Notes under the pieces: model-generated | Database searches by the model: none | What the model saw: only the letters and a program-made list of their open reading frames with translations | Told to the model about the DNA's origin: nothing | Assembly (NCBI RefSeq): GCF_007860075.1 | Contig: NZ_SJPP01000002.1 | Coordinates: forward strand, 558,001-622,000 | Direction: 5' to 3' | Length of the DNA stretch: 64,000 nucleotides | DNA from: Symmachiella macrocystis | Lineage (GTDB): Bacteria > Planctomycetota > Planctomycetia > Planctomycetales > Planctomycetaceae | Part shown: positions 18,999 through 28,419 of the stretch, one piece after another | Layout: each line of letters starts with the position of its first letter | Numbering within the stretch: position 1 is the stretch's first letter | Position numbers and translations under genes: made by a program

Positions 18999-20483
18999 AT
19001 GGCCAAGTCCACTAAGCCTCGCAGCCCCAAAAGCGAGCAAACCGGCTCCACCTCCACCGTCGAGGGGGCAGGGCCTTTGAGCGCCGCCATGCAGCGCGAT
19101 ACAAGCGGTTCGCAAACCTCGACCGTTGGCGGTCAAAGCCGTTCCGACGAGAACGCCAGCCGAGCCGACCGCATTCGTGCCAACTCAGCCGATGAACGCT
19201 ACGAAGAGATCAAGCGGGGCGACATTCACATTGCTGAATTGCAACGGATGACCATGAAGGAGTTGCTCACCCAAGCCCGGCTAGAGCAAGTCACTGAATA
19301 CTCTGGACTCAAAAAACAGGATCTGATTTTCAAGATCCTCAAAGAACGCACCAAACTCAACGGCTTGATGTTCGGTGAAGGAACACTGGAAGTGCTTCCC
19401 GATGGCTTTGGGTTTCTCCGCAGCCCGGATTACCATTACTTGCCTTGCCCGGACGATATTTACGTCTCTCCCAGCCAGATTCGGCGGTTCGGACTGCGTA
19501 ACGGTGCCATCGTCGCCGGCCAAATTCGTCCCCCGAAGGAAAACGAACGTTATTTCGCGCTGTTACGCGTCGAAGCCATCAACGGCCAAGACCCCAACTT
19601 GCTCACCGAGAAGGTCTTCTTCGACGACCTAACGCCGCTGCACCCCGAGACACGCTTGCGTCTAGCCGCCGAAGCCAGCGTGCTCAGTACGCGTGTCGTC
19701 GACATGATCGCTCCGATTGGTATGGGACAACGCGGGCTGATCGTTTCGCCACCGCGGGCAGGGAAAACCATTTTGCTGCAACAATTGGCGCAAGCCGTAC
19801 TCGCCGCACACCCCGAAGCGTATGTGATCATGCTGCTGATTGATGAGCGGCCCGAAGAAGTCACGGAAATGGAACGGCACGTCAAGGGGCACAATTGCGA
19901 GGTCATCAGCAGTACATTTGATGAGCCGCCCAGTCGGCATATTCAGGTCTCTGAGATGGTTATCGAAAAGGCCAAGCGGATGGTCGAATATGGCCAAAAC
20001 GTGGTGATCTTTCTGGATTCCATCACGCGGTTGGCCCGCGCTTGGAACACCGAAGTTCCGCACTCCGGAAAAATCCTCTCCGGTGGTGTCGATGCCAATG
20101 CCTTGCAGCATCCCAAACGGTTTTTCGGAGCCGCCCGGAATGTCGAAGAAGGGGGCAGCCTGACGATTGTGGCGACTGCCCTGGTCGACACCGGCAGCCG
20201 TATGGATGAAGTCATCTTCGAAGAATTTAAGGGAACCGGTAACACCGAGTTGCACTTAGATCGCCGCATGGTGGAAAAACGGATTTGGCCGGCCATCGAC
20301 GTCAATCGCTCCGGCACCCGCCGTGAAGAATTATTGATCAACGAAGACGAATTGCGCCGCATTTGGATTTTGCGGCGCGTCCTCAACGACATGAATCCGG
20401 TCGACGCCATGGAACTGTTGGTCAACCGCATGCAACGCACTAAAACCAACGAAGAATTCTTGCAAAGCATGAACCTGAGTTAA
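18999..20483 (+). CDS. rho: Transcription termination factor Rho
   Basis: A 494-residue Rho helicase that terminates transcripts by ATP-driven translocation on RNA. Residues 1-70 are a low-complexity Ser/Thr/Arg-rich extension absent from E. coli Rho. The N-terminal helix bundle follows ([31 protein letters not shown]). Then come the cold-shock RNA-binding site ([29 protein letters not shown]), Walker A ([12 protein letters not shown]), Walker B ([15 protein letters not shown]) and the Q/R-loop region ([21 protein letters not shown]). All functional motifs are intact. Monocistronic by spacing. Confidence 0.97.
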   Translation: MAKSTKPRSPKSEQTGSTSTVEGAGPLSAAMQRDTSGSQTSTVGGQSRSDENASRADRIRANSADERYEEIKRGDIHIAELQRMTMKELLTQARLEQVTEYSGLKKQDLIFKILKERTKLNGLMFGEGTLEVLPDGFGFLRSPDYHYLPCPDDIYVSPSQIRRFGLRNGAIVAGQIRPPKENERYFALLRVEAINGQDPNLLTEKVFFDDLTPLHPETRLRLAAEASVLSTRVVDMIAPIGMGQRGLIVSPPRAGKTILLQQLAQAVLAAHPEAYVIMLLIDERPEEVTEMERHVKGHNCEVISSTFDEPPSRHIQVSEMVIEKAKRMVEYGQNVVIFLDSITRLARAWNTEVPHSGKILSGGVDANALQHPKRFFGAARNVEEGGSLTIVATALVDTGSRMDEVIFEEFKGTGNTELHLDRRMVEKRIWPAIDVNRSGTRREELLINEDELRRIWILRRVLNDMNPVDAMELLVNRMQRTKTNEEFLQSMNLS

Positions 20484-20585
20484 TGCCCGGTCTGCTTTGT
20501 TTTCATCGAGCCTACCGTTATTGCTTGATCGCAAAACGACGGTGGCTCCCTCTCCGGACAATGATCGTTTCACAAAGACACACCC

Positions 20586-21056
20586 ATGCCTGAAGAAATC
20601 CAAGGTGATTTGCTGTCCTCCGCTGGCCGGTTTGCCATTGTTGTTGCCCGCTGGAATGAACTGGTGACCCGCCTGATGTTAGACGGGGCCATCGACACAC
20701 TGCACCGGCACGGCGTCGCCGACGACCAAATCACCGTCGTCTGGGTCCCCGGATCTTTTGAAATCCCTATCGTCGCCGACAATCTTGCCCGTAGTGGAAA
20801 CTACGCCGGCGTTTGTTGCCTCGGTGCGGTGATTCAAGGGGAAACGACCCATGATCAATATATCAACCAACAAGTGGCTGCAGGCATTATGCAAGCAGGC
20901 CGCGAAACCGGAGTCCCGGTGACGTTTGGCGTGTTGACTTGCCAGAACATGGAACAAGCCCAGGACCGTGCCGGCGGCAAGGCGGGCAACAAAGGCCGTG
21001 ACGCCGCGCTTGCTGCTATTGAAATGGCCAATTTGATGGCTAAGCTAAGAGGTTAG
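20586..21056 (+). CDS. ribH: 6,7-dimethyl-8-ribityllumazine synthase
   Basis: A 156-residue enzyme that condenses the ribityl-pyrimidine with 3,4-dihydroxybutanone phosphate to make lumazine, the riboflavin precursor. [26 protein letters not shown] (54-61) and [14 protein letters not shown] with His89 (catalytic His) are family signatures. [13 protein letters not shown] and the C-terminal [15 protein letters not shown] fit. Followed by nusB 107 bp away, the frequent ribH-nusB order. The other riboflavin gene in the window is ribBA at 34135-35403. Confidence 0.96.
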   Translation: MPEEIQGDLLSSAGRFAIVVARWNELVTRLMLDGAIDTLHRHGVADDQITVVWVPGSFEIPIVADNLARSGNYAGVCCLGAVIQGETTHDQYINQQVAAGIMQAGRETGVPVTFGVLTCQNMEQAQDRAGGKAGNKGRDAALAAIEMANLMAKLRG

Positions 21057-21163
21057 CCGGAGATGATTCGGCAACGTTGAAAAACAGACTTGCATTCTTT
21101 CAGTCCCTCCCCCCTAATTGCCGCAAGCGGCAATTCCTTCCAGCTTTGAGGCTAAGGCTTTTC

Positions 21164-21598
21164 ATGGCGCGTCGCAGCCGGGCACGAGAAACGGCCCTAC
21201 AACTGCTCTACCGACAGGATCTCAATCCCGCCGGCAATTTAGAGTCTGCCGGTGAATTCATCGAAGAACGGCTTGAGGACCAAGCCCTGCGCGATTTTTG
21301 CTGGAACTTATTTACCGGTGCGCTGGAATGGCGCAACGTGATCGATACACGTATCGAAGAGGTGGCCGCGAACTGGTCATTGCGGCGAATGGCGCCGACA
21401 GATCGCAACGTGTTGCGTCTCGGTGCTTACGAGTTGCTCTATACCGACACACCCAATCGGGTGGTCATCGACGAATCCTTAGAGCTGGCAAAGAAATTCG
21501 GCAACGCGCAGTCGTCGCAATTCGTCAATGGAATCCTGGACCAGTTAATGCCCACCTTGACCGACGAATCCCCCGACGCTCCGACGCAGGCGATGTAA
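21164..21598 (+). CDS. nusB: Transcription antitermination protein NusB
   Basis: A 144-residue all-helical protein that binds boxA RNA with S10 to promote antitermination in rRNA operons. The chosen ATG 21164 has AAGG six bases upstream and starts the conserved RRSRARETALQLLYRQDL; the frame extends to 21077 without support. WSLRRMAPTDRNVLRLGAYELLYTD and VVIDESLELAKKFG are characteristic of NusB. Sits directly downstream of ribH. Confidence 0.95.
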   Translation: MARRSRARETALQLLYRQDLNPAGNLESAGEFIEERLEDQALRDFCWNLFTGALEWRNVIDTRIEEVAANWSLRRMAPTDRNVLRLGAYELLYTDTPNRVVIDESLELAKKFGNAQSSQFVNGILDQLMPTLTDESPDAPTQAM

Positions 21599-21683
21599 CA
21601 AGAATCCGCCAGCGCCCAAGAAATCTTCGGTGCGGGTGGACCTACGTGATAAGCGTACGCGGGTGCCTCTTATGCTCCGATGC

Positions 21684-21789
21684 GGGTGCCACTGGCGGCT
21701 TGCCCGCCAGCGCCGAGTAAAGCTGAGCTTCCCCCTACCCAGGGACGTCGGTTCACGTGCGTCCGGTATACGAGTCGTCAGTGGCACCC
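21684..21789. repeat. Inverted-repeat element with inner hairpin (dispersed family, copy 1)
   Basis: GGGTGCCACTG at 21684-21694 and its exact complement CAGTGGCACCC at 21779-21789 bracket 84 bp. Overlapping the left arm is a 7-bp hairpin (CTGGCGG 21692-21698, CCGCCAG 21704-21710). It sits between the convergent nusB and reductase genes. A related stretch on the other strand occurs at 27635-27663. Confidence 0.55.
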
Positions 21790-21860
21790 CGAATCGGGGC
21801 GGCGCTATACTCAACTGAGCGCTGCAGCAGTAAGAGGGCAGCGACTACGTCCAAGGGGCG

Positions 21861-23336
21861 TTATTTCCCAACCCCCGAGCCGCGGACGATTTCGTCGAAA
21901 ATGTCCACCAGTTCCGAGCGGGACAATCCATTGCCGTCGATGACCAATTGCCCTTTGTCCAGGGCGGAGCTGGCTGATTCTTGTCCTGTCGCCAAAGTGG
22001 CAAAGGTGTCGGCATCCAAACGGTAGACGGCGGTGCATTTTTGATCGCGGCCGATATCGGCCCCCACCAACTTGCCATCCTGCAGCATCAGGTGCCAAGC
22101 GCCGCCGCCGCCACCGGTGACTTCCAGCCCCAAGAGATGCGCGTCGGCTTGGCCGTTCGTTTGTTTTTCTCCGGCATCCACCAACGGTTTGAGGTGTTGA
22201 TGCGGGTCGAAATCGAGGTCAACCCGTTTGTCGCGACCACCGCCAAAGTTCCCGTCGATCGCCACTTTCGACATCCGTAACAACATCTCGCGGTCCACAT
22301 CGGGACAGGGCAGGTGCGGCATGGCGGTTAAGGTGTTTGTGCAATCAAACGTCGGGTCATCCCGCCAATACGAGTTGTAGACGTGAATGTTGTCGTTGAA
22401 GATTTGCTCAGCTTCGCCCCAGTCGTCGATTTCCGCATCTTCGCCAACGAACTTCGCACTATAAAACCGCGTGGCGTCTTCTAAAATATCGCTCACCAGA
22501 CGAATCGTCGCCGGATGCCGCGGGGTCAGATGGTAAGTTTGACCGTGCAGTTCCGGGTGCGTGACAATATGTGCCGTTGCCGCACTGACCCAATCCACGG
22601 GGACCAGATTCTTCGATTCATTACCGGAAAGTTCAAATCGTGCGATGGAACGTACGCGACCCGTATCGTCTGGATCCATCGAGCGAACAAGGGTGTAGGC
22701 CAACTGCAAAGCGGCGTAAAACCCGTGGTAGGTGCTTGTGTAGCCAGTTTGAGAATCGCCGACAATGATTGCCGGGCGACAGATGGTGAGGTCGTCGATG
22801 AACGTCGCCGCGTGCACCATTTTTTCGGCGTCGATTTTGCTCATTTCATAATCGTTGCCCCGTTCCTGCCCCACATCCAATTCCGTTTCCAGCACGCGGC
22901 CTTCGCGGAGCCCGCATACGTAAGCGGTCGACATGTGCAAAAACTGGCGGATGCCCGTCTTTTCGCACAGATCCAAGACGTGTCGCACCCCTTGAATATT
23001 TGACCTCCAAGGTTCGCTTTCCGGTCCGGTACTGTGGAAGGTCAAACTGGCGGCATTGTGAATCATGCCGCTGCAGTGCTCTGTAACCCATTTGACCGAG
23101 CGGTCATCCAGCCCCAGGTTTTCCTGGCTGATATCCCCCTCCAAGACCACCGGTCGAGGCATGGCGTGTCCGAGACGTTCTTCCCAGAAAGCCATCATTT
23201 GCTCAACACGTTGACGCACGGAAGCCTTCCGCGTCGGGCGGACGAGCACCGCCAACGGGACTTCGGCTTGCATCAAGTCACGAATCAAATAACGGCCCAA
23301 CAGGCCAGTGGCACCGGTCAGTAACTGGTAGGACAT
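21861..23336 (-). CDS. Thioester-reductase-like SDR fused to an SCP2-like lipid-binding domain
   Basis: A 491-residue protein. Residues 1-330 are an extended short-chain dehydrogenase of the thioester reductase/fatty acyl-CoA reductase type: GATGLLG (8-14) for NAD(P), S136/T137 in HMSTAYVCG, and Tyr163-x3-Lys167 in YEMSKIDAEK. A later segment NLVPVDWVSAATAHIV is typical of this group. After a linker, about 395-491 resemble SCP2 sterol-carrier domains (WHLMLQDGKLVGADIG, FATLATGQESASSALDKGQLVIDGNG). The combination suggests reduction of an acyl thioester or acyl-CoA with the lipid held by the C-terminal domain. It lies downstream of an RND exporter on the same strand. Substrate unknown. Cytoplasmic. 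Confidence 0.8.
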   Translation of the reverse strand: MSYQLLTGATGLLGRYLIRDLMQAEVPLAVLVRPTRKASVRQRVEQMMAFWEERLGHAMPRPVVLEGDISQENLGLDDRSVKWVTEHCSGMIHNAASLTFHSTGPESEPWRSNIQGVRHVLDLCEKTGIRQFLHMSTAYVCGLREGRVLETELDVGQERGNDYEMSKIDAEKMVHAATFIDDLTICRPAIIVGDSQTGYTSTYHGFYAALQLAYTLVRSMDPDDTGRVRSIARFELSGNESKNLVPVDWVSAATAHIVTHPELHGQTYHLTPRHPATIRLVSDILEDATRFYSAKFVGEDAEIDDWGEAEQIFNDNIHVYNSYWRDDPTFDCTNTLTAMPHLPCPDVDREMLLRMSKVAIDGNFGGGRDKRVDLDFDPHQHLKPLVDAGEKQTNGQADAHLLGLEVTGGGGGAWHLMLQDGKLVGADIGRDQKCTAVYRLDADTFATLATGQESASSALDKGQLVIDGNGLSRSELVDIFDEIVRGSGVGK

Positions 23337-23656
23337 ACAAGGGCTTCCGAAATCAGTGAGAAGAGATCAAGCGTTCCAATGGGACAAGTCGTGCGTGCTG
23401 TCGAAATTTGTGCAGTTTTACGAACCCAGGTTGTGGTTTACCGCGGAAAACTAAGGGATCAGGATACGCATCCCCGAGATTTGAAACCTCTCAACAGAGA
23501 AAGAGGTCCGACACCTGGCGTCCTCTCTTTTGCGAGAAAGACAATTGTCTCGGTTGCGGGAACGATTTCAAGACGTATCTTAAATTTGCGAAAGGCAAGC
23601 TCTCAACGAAAAGTATCGACGGGAAGGGTGTTGATTCAGAGCGAAACTCTCGGCGG
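23337..23656. other. Intergenic region, 320 bp, between exporter and reductase genes
   Basis: Both flanking genes are on the minus strand. No clear terminator or gene seen, so read-through from the exporter gene is possible, or the reductase may have its own promoter here. Confidence 0.35.
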
Positions 23657-25852
23657 TCATGCGACCCTATCCGCCAATACAGCCGGTTCAGGCGTTGTTG
23701 GCAGCCTGTGTGGCCCCGCTAATTCCGACGCCGCCGATTTATGTTGACGGAGACGACTCGGGCGGAGGCACAGCAGTGCTGGCAATAATACCAAATCGCC
23801 GACCAAGGCCGCAATCAACAGCGAGCACATCAACAGGCCAAACCGGGCTGTCGGTGCAAAGCTACTCAGAGTCAACGCCAGCATGCCTATGCTGGAGATC
23901 AGAGCCGCCTTAAAGATCGGGCCCCCAGTTTGCCGGAGTGCCTCACGCGACGCCTGGGCGGAGGAGATTCCGCGGTTGAACTGTGATTGATAGTGCACCA
24001 GAAAATGGAACGTGCCGTCCACGGCAATCCCCAAAGCGATGCTGCCGGACATCATCATGCCGATGTCGACCGGCATACCGACCCAGCCCAGAATCCCGTA
24101 GACAATACAAATCGGCGTCAGATTAGGAATCATCGCCACCATGGCCGTTTTCCAAGACCGCAACGAAACGACCATTACGCCGGTGATGATCAAAAATGCC
24201 ATCAAAAAGCTCTCGTGAAACCCTCGAAAGATCTCCTGCTGTGCGTGATTCAACATGGGGGCGATGCCGGTAAAGCGGACAGGCAACCCTTCGGCCCGTG
24301 CTTGCAGTTGCTCAAAGATTTCGTGCTGTGACAACCCTTCACTTGTGCTAATTCGCGCGGAGATCCGCCACAGCCGTTCGCCGTCGGCAATATATTCGTT
24401 GTGCTCCCGCTGCGATTCGGCGCGTTTTAATAGCCGCCCGAGCGTAAACGGGTTTTGCGGCATCTCTGAGGGGAAAAACGACGCTGAGGAAATCGTGTGC
24501 CGAACGGCGGGATGGCCGGCGATCACAGCTTCGATTTCACGTACCTTTTCCAACCGCTCAGTAAAGGGCAGATCGTTGTCACGAAACTCGACGACTGCTT
24601 CAATCGAGTCGATATTCGTGAGTTGAGCTTCCACACGCTGTGCGTCGGTGAGGACTTTGCTGTTTTTGGGGAGGAAGTCGAGCGGATCAATCTTTGTCTC
24701 GATCGACAACAACCCCACGCACGTCACCATGATCATAGTTACCGTGACCAAGGAAACGACTTTGCTGTGTGTCGAGATCCAATCTCCCAGGCGAGAACTG
24801 ATCGCCGCGCCTTGCTCTTCGCATTGAGCCTGTGGTGGCCAGATCGTCATCAAAGCGGGCGTTAAACCCAACCCGGTAATCAATGCCACCACCGAGCCCC
24901 ATGCAGCCGCATAACCGAATTGGTTGACGGGGAGGATGTCGCTGACCGCTAACGAAACCAGGCCGATTGTTGTGGTCAATGTCGCTAGACAGCAGGGCTT
25001 CCAGGCGGTTTTCAATGCCTGCCTTAATGGGTCGTCGTCGTCAGGTGCGGCGGTGTAGTAATGCATGAAGTGAATCGAAACAGCCAACGTAAATATCATC
25101 ACCATCACTGACAACGCGCTGAGGATGAAGTTCATTTCCCCGCCGGCAACGTGAATACCTGCTAACGTCAATTGAATGGCCCAAATGGTCAGTCCGAGCA
25201 GCGCTAGTGACAATTGCCATTGCCGCGTGGTGTAGGACAACAATCCCCAACAGACCAACAAGGTGATGAAAAAGAATTTCTGGTTTTCCTCTTCACTCCC
25301 CAATCGGTCCAATTCGGTGACGATGACCGGCGCGCCAGCCAGGCGGACCTGATCGCCCCGGAGTTGGCAATACTCCAGCACACCAGTCACGGCATCGACC
25401 GTCTTCGCACGATCGCCATATCCTTCGGGGGACAACAAGCAAATCAATCCCACCAATCGGCCGTCTTGGGATAGGGTCAATCCCTTCAGTCGCGTTTCCG
25501 CTTCGACGTCGTCAACGCCAAAGCTGGTCATAATGGCTTGCATCCGTCCGGGAGACCAACATTTCCGCACACAGTCGAGCCGTTCCAGCCGTTCGCAAAC
25601 CGCTTCGACCAACACATCATCTTTCGATGTGTTTTCAATCCCGACGACGATGAGTTCTTCTACGCCAAAATCGCGCTTGAAATCCTCATAGTTGGCACGC
25701 ACTTCGGAATCGCGAGGCAGCCAGGTCTCGATGTCGTTGTTCGCCGGCAATGTTTGTGCTTTGACAAACAGCACTGGAAACGACAACAGCGTGAGGAGGA
25801 GCAACTTGCCGCTGTGTTTTTGATAAAACTCGGAAAGGGTCGACAAAGCCAC
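23657..25852 (-). CDS. RND/MMPL superfamily transporter
   Basis: A 731-residue membrane protein with the duplicated RND layout: one TM near the N-terminus, a periplasmic loop (about 35-200), a block of five TMs (about 200-345), a second start TM (about 372) and loop, and a final block of TMs (about 555-715). The TM block LSALSVMVMIFTLAVSIHFMHYY and the later SGSIALGIAVDGTFHFLVHY carry the polar TM4-type residues used for proton relay. The size fits MMPL/HpnN-like exporters of lipids rather than AcrB drug pumps. The neighbouring acyl reductase-SCP2 gene supports lipid as cargo (inference). Inner membrane. Confidence 0.85.
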   Translation of the reverse strand: MALSTLSEFYQKHSGKLLLLTLLSFPVLFVKAQTLPANNDIETWLPRDSEVRANYEDFKRDFGVEELIVVGIENTSKDDVLVEAVCERLERLDCVRKCWSPGRMQAIMTSFGVDDVEAETRLKGLTLSQDGRLVGLICLLSPEGYGDRAKTVDAVTGVLEYCQLRGDQVRLAGAPVIVTELDRLGSEEENQKFFFITLLVCWGLLSYTTRQWQLSLALLGLTIWAIQLTLAGIHVAGGEMNFILSALSVMVMIFTLAVSIHFMHYYTAAPDDDDPLRQALKTAWKPCCLATLTTTIGLVSLAVSDILPVNQFGYAAAWGSVVALITGLGLTPALMTIWPPQAQCEEQGAAISSRLGDWISTHSKVVSLVTVTMIMVTCVGLLSIETKIDPLDFLPKNSKVLTDAQRVEAQLTNIDSIEAVVEFRDNDLPFTERLEKVREIEAVIAGHPAVRHTISSASFFPSEMPQNPFTLGRLLKRAESQREHNEYIADGERLWRISARISTSEGLSQHEIFEQLQARAEGLPVRFTGIAPMLNHAQQEIFRGFHESFLMAFLIITGVMVVSLRSWKTAMVAMIPNLTPICIVYGILGWVGMPVDIGMMMSGSIALGIAVDGTFHFLVHYQSQFNRGISSAQASREALRQTGGPIFKAALISSIGMLALTLSSFAPTARFGLLMCSLLIAALVGDLVLLPALLCLRPSRLRQHKSAASELAGPHRLPTTPEPAVLADRVA

Positions 25853-26402
25853 GTCCTCTCAGTTGTTGTTAATCGCTGTATCGTTGACGTGTACAAAATG
25901 TTTACCGCCAAAACCGCAGCGAAGATCGAGCCGCAGAAGGCTGGCCGGATCGCCAGGCTTTTCCTCAGTAAACAGATCGTGTCGGGGGCGTAGAGGTTGC
26001 CGAGACGACGAGACAGTCATAACACGTATAATTGTAGTTCCGGGGCCGTGCCGCGCGGTTGGCGGGCAGGGGCGTATCAGCTGGGGCTATATACTCCTAT
26101 CGATCTTCCAGAAGCTGTCCCGCAAGTCCAAACCGGGAATTACCCGTAGCGTCGTTCTGGGACGATTCAACAACGCGCACGACCGCTATACCTTCACAGC
26201 CTTTTGCAAATTCGGCCGGTTTGAGCGCCGTACGCACATCCCGATCGTTCGTTAAGTCCGCTATACAAGGCATTTCTCAACAGCAGCCAAGCGGTCACTT
26301 GCAATCCCAGTGAGGGTGTCTACGATTGTCCACTTCACACGTTGGCCATATTCCTGCATCGCTAAGGCCGGCGACTTAGTTGACAGAAGGGCACCAGAGA
26401 CT
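25853..26402. other. Divergent intergenic region, 550 bp
   Basis: Between the RND gene (minus) and pgk (plus), so it should contain both promoters. The frame of pgk is open back to 26310, but that part does not resemble Pgk. No RNA gene or repeat recognised. Confidence 0.4.
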
Positions 26403-27590
26403 ATGGCAAAAAAACAAATCGCTGATATCGATCCCTCCGGAAAAACAGTTTTGATGCGGGTCGATTTCAATGTTCCCCTGGATGATAATCAAAACGTGAC
26501 CGATGATCGCCGTATCAGCATGGCACTCCCCTCGATCAAATCGGTGATCGATCGCGGAGGGCGCGTGATCCTGATGAGCCATTTGGGGCGGCCCAAAGGC
26601 GACGGCGGCGACGCGAAATACAGCCTCAAGCCAGCCGCTGCGAAACTGGCTGAATTACTCGGACAAGAGGTCGTCTTTGCCACAGACACAATCGGCGACG
26701 ATGCGCAAGCCAAACGGGCCGCGCTGTCCGATGGCGGAGTCCTGGTGCTAGAAAATCTGCGGTTCAATGCTGGCGAAAAGTCCGGTGATGCCGATTTCGC
26801 CGCTGCCTTGGCCGACGGGGTCGACATTTATTGCAACGACGCGTTCGGCACTTGCCATCGCACCGATGCTTCGATGGTCGCCGTCCCGCAAGCCATGGGA
26901 GACAAGCCCAAGGTTTCTGGTTTTCTGGTCGCCAAAGAGATTCAATACCTCAGCGACGCCATCGCCAAACCGGAACGGCCGTTTGTAGCGATTTTAGGCG
27001 GGGCCAAGGTTTCCGACAAAATCACCGTCATTGAAAACCTGCTTGGTATCTGTGACAAAGTCCTCATCGGCGGAGCGATGGCATATACGTTCTCGCTCGC
27101 TCAAGGGGGCCAAGTTGGCGGCAGTCTGGTCGAAAAGGACAAAGTCGATCTGGCCAAACAATTGATCGAGCGCGGCGGTGACAAATTGATGCTGCCGGTC
27201 GACACGCATTGCGGCGACGCGTTCAGCGGCGACTGCAACAAGGTGGTGGTCGATGCCGGTAAAATCCCCGACGGTTACGAAGGTCTCGACATAGGCCCTA
27301 AGACGGCTGAGATCTACGCCGAAACGGTCAAAGCCGCCAAAACGATCGTCTGGAACGGTCCGATGGGCGTCTTCGAAATGCCCCCCTTCGATGCCGGCAC
27401 CAAAGCAGTCGCTCAGGCAATTGCCGACGGAGACGGAACCAGCATCATCGGCGGCGGGGACAGCGCCGCTGCGGTTCAGCAACTTGGCTTTGCCGATCAG
27501 GTCTCGCACGTCAGCACCGGCGGGGGGGCCAGTTTGGCCATGCTTGAAGGCCAAGAGTTCGCCGCCGTGAACCTGCTCGACGACAAATAA
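26403..27590 (+). CDS. pgk: Phosphoglycerate kinase
   Basis: A 395-residue glycolytic enzyme, 1,3-bisphosphoglycerate + ADP to 3-phosphoglycerate + ATP. ATG 26403 begins [28 protein letters not shown]-type sequence; the RVDFNVPL signature, [12 protein letters not shown] and [10 protein letters not shown] are classical substrate-site motifs. The C-terminal nucleotide site includes [16 protein letters not shown] and [13 protein letters not shown]. Length normal, all motifs intact. Followed by purE 125 bp downstream on the same strand. Confidence 0.97.
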   Translation: MAKKQIADIDPSGKTVLMRVDFNVPLDDNQNVTDDRRISMALPSIKSVIDRGGRVILMSHLGRPKGDGGDAKYSLKPAAAKLAELLGQEVVFATDTIGDDAQAKRAALSDGGVLVLENLRFNAGEKSGDADFAAALADGVDIYCNDAFGTCHRTDASMVAVPQAMGDKPKVSGFLVAKEIQYLSDAIAKPERPFVAILGGAKVSDKITVIENLLGICDKVLIGGAMAYTFSLAQGGQVGGSLVEKDKVDLAKQLIERGGDKLMLPVDTHCGDAFSGDCNKVVVDAGKIPDGYEGLDIGPKTAEIYAETVKAAKTIVWNGPMGVFEMPPFDAGTKAVAQAIADGDGTSIIGGGDSAAAVQQLGFADQVSHVSTGGGASLAMLEGQEFAAVNLLDDK

Positions 27591-27634
27591 ACAGTAGAGC
27601 CGGTTCAACCGGCCGCGCGTGTTCAACAAACCGC

Positions 27635-27663
27635 ACAGGCGGACAAGCCGCCCGTGGAACCCC
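27635..27663. repeat. Dispersed repeat, copy 2 (opposite orientation to 21684-21789)
   Basis: The stretch around GGCGGACAAGCCGCCCGTGG is nearly the reverse complement of the left arm and hairpin of the element at 21684-21710, with the same GGCGGxCAAGCCGCCxGTGGxACCC core. A short palindrome (GCCGGTT/AACCGGC, 27599-27613) lies just before it. It occupies the pgk-purE spacer. Confidence 0.5.
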
Positions 27664-27715
27664 ATAGTGGCCATTCGATAACTGGAATGGTCGACCCAAG
27701 AAAAGGACAACCGTA

Positions 27716-28210
27716 ATGAGCAACAGCGACAAACCCCTGGTGGGAATCATCATGGGCAGCACATCGGACTGGGACACGATGAAACCGGCAGTCGACATGT
27801 TTAAAGAATTCGATATTCCTTTTGAATGCCGCGTGATGTCGGCGCACCGCACACCGGCGGTCGTCACGGAGTTTTCCTCCACCGCCGAAGAGCGGGGGGT
27901 AGAAGTTCTGATCGCCGGAGCAGGGGGGGCCGCGCACTTGGCGGGTGTCGTCGCTGCTCACACGGTCCTGCCGGTGTTGGGCGTACCGATCGAAAGCAAA
28001 CTCAACGGCCTGGACTCGCTGCTTTCGACTGTACAAATGCCCGGTGGTATTCCGGTCGGCACATTGGCCATCGGCAGCGCCGGCGCCAAGAACGCCGCAT
28101 TGTTGGCGATCCGCATCATGGCCAACAGTCGCCCCGAACTGCGGAAAAAAATCCACGCTTTCAACGCCAAGCAGGCCGAAAAAGTGATGGCAGCTGGATT
28201 GCCGGTCTAA
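27716..28210 (+). CDS. purE: N5-carboxyaminoimidazole ribonucleotide mutase
   Basis: A 164-residue class I PurE of purine synthesis, converting N5-CAIR to CAIR. GIIMGSTSDWDTM, the MSAHRTP loop with its catalytic His (about residue 44), AGAGGAAHLAGVVAAHT, and PVLGVPIESK...GLDSLLSTVQMPGGIPV are all conserved. AAGGA lies eight bases before the ATG. purK is not in the window. Cytoplasmic octamer by family precedent. Confidence 0.97.
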   Translation: MSNSDKPLVGIIMGSTSDWDTMKPAVDMFKEFDIPFECRVMSAHRTPAVVTEFSSTAEERGVEVLIAGAGGAAHLAGVVAAHTVLPVLGVPIESKLNGLDSLLSTVQMPGGIPVGTLAIGSAGAKNAALLAIRIMANSRPELRKKIHAFNAKQAEKVMAAGLPV

Positions 28211-28419
28211 AAAAACGCTCCCCAACCCATCCCAAATCGACGGCTTCGCCTTCGTAATCCGCACGATGCGCGCTTGGGATGTTTGACGTGCAGCCCCACA
28301 CCCTCATTGATCTGGGGGTGGATGGGCCGGCACGGACGTGCGTTTTTCAGAGCGAGCGGGTACATTGGACTTCACTAACGACCGCAACCTCTCCCCAAAG
28401 AATTACGGAGCGAGTTCCC

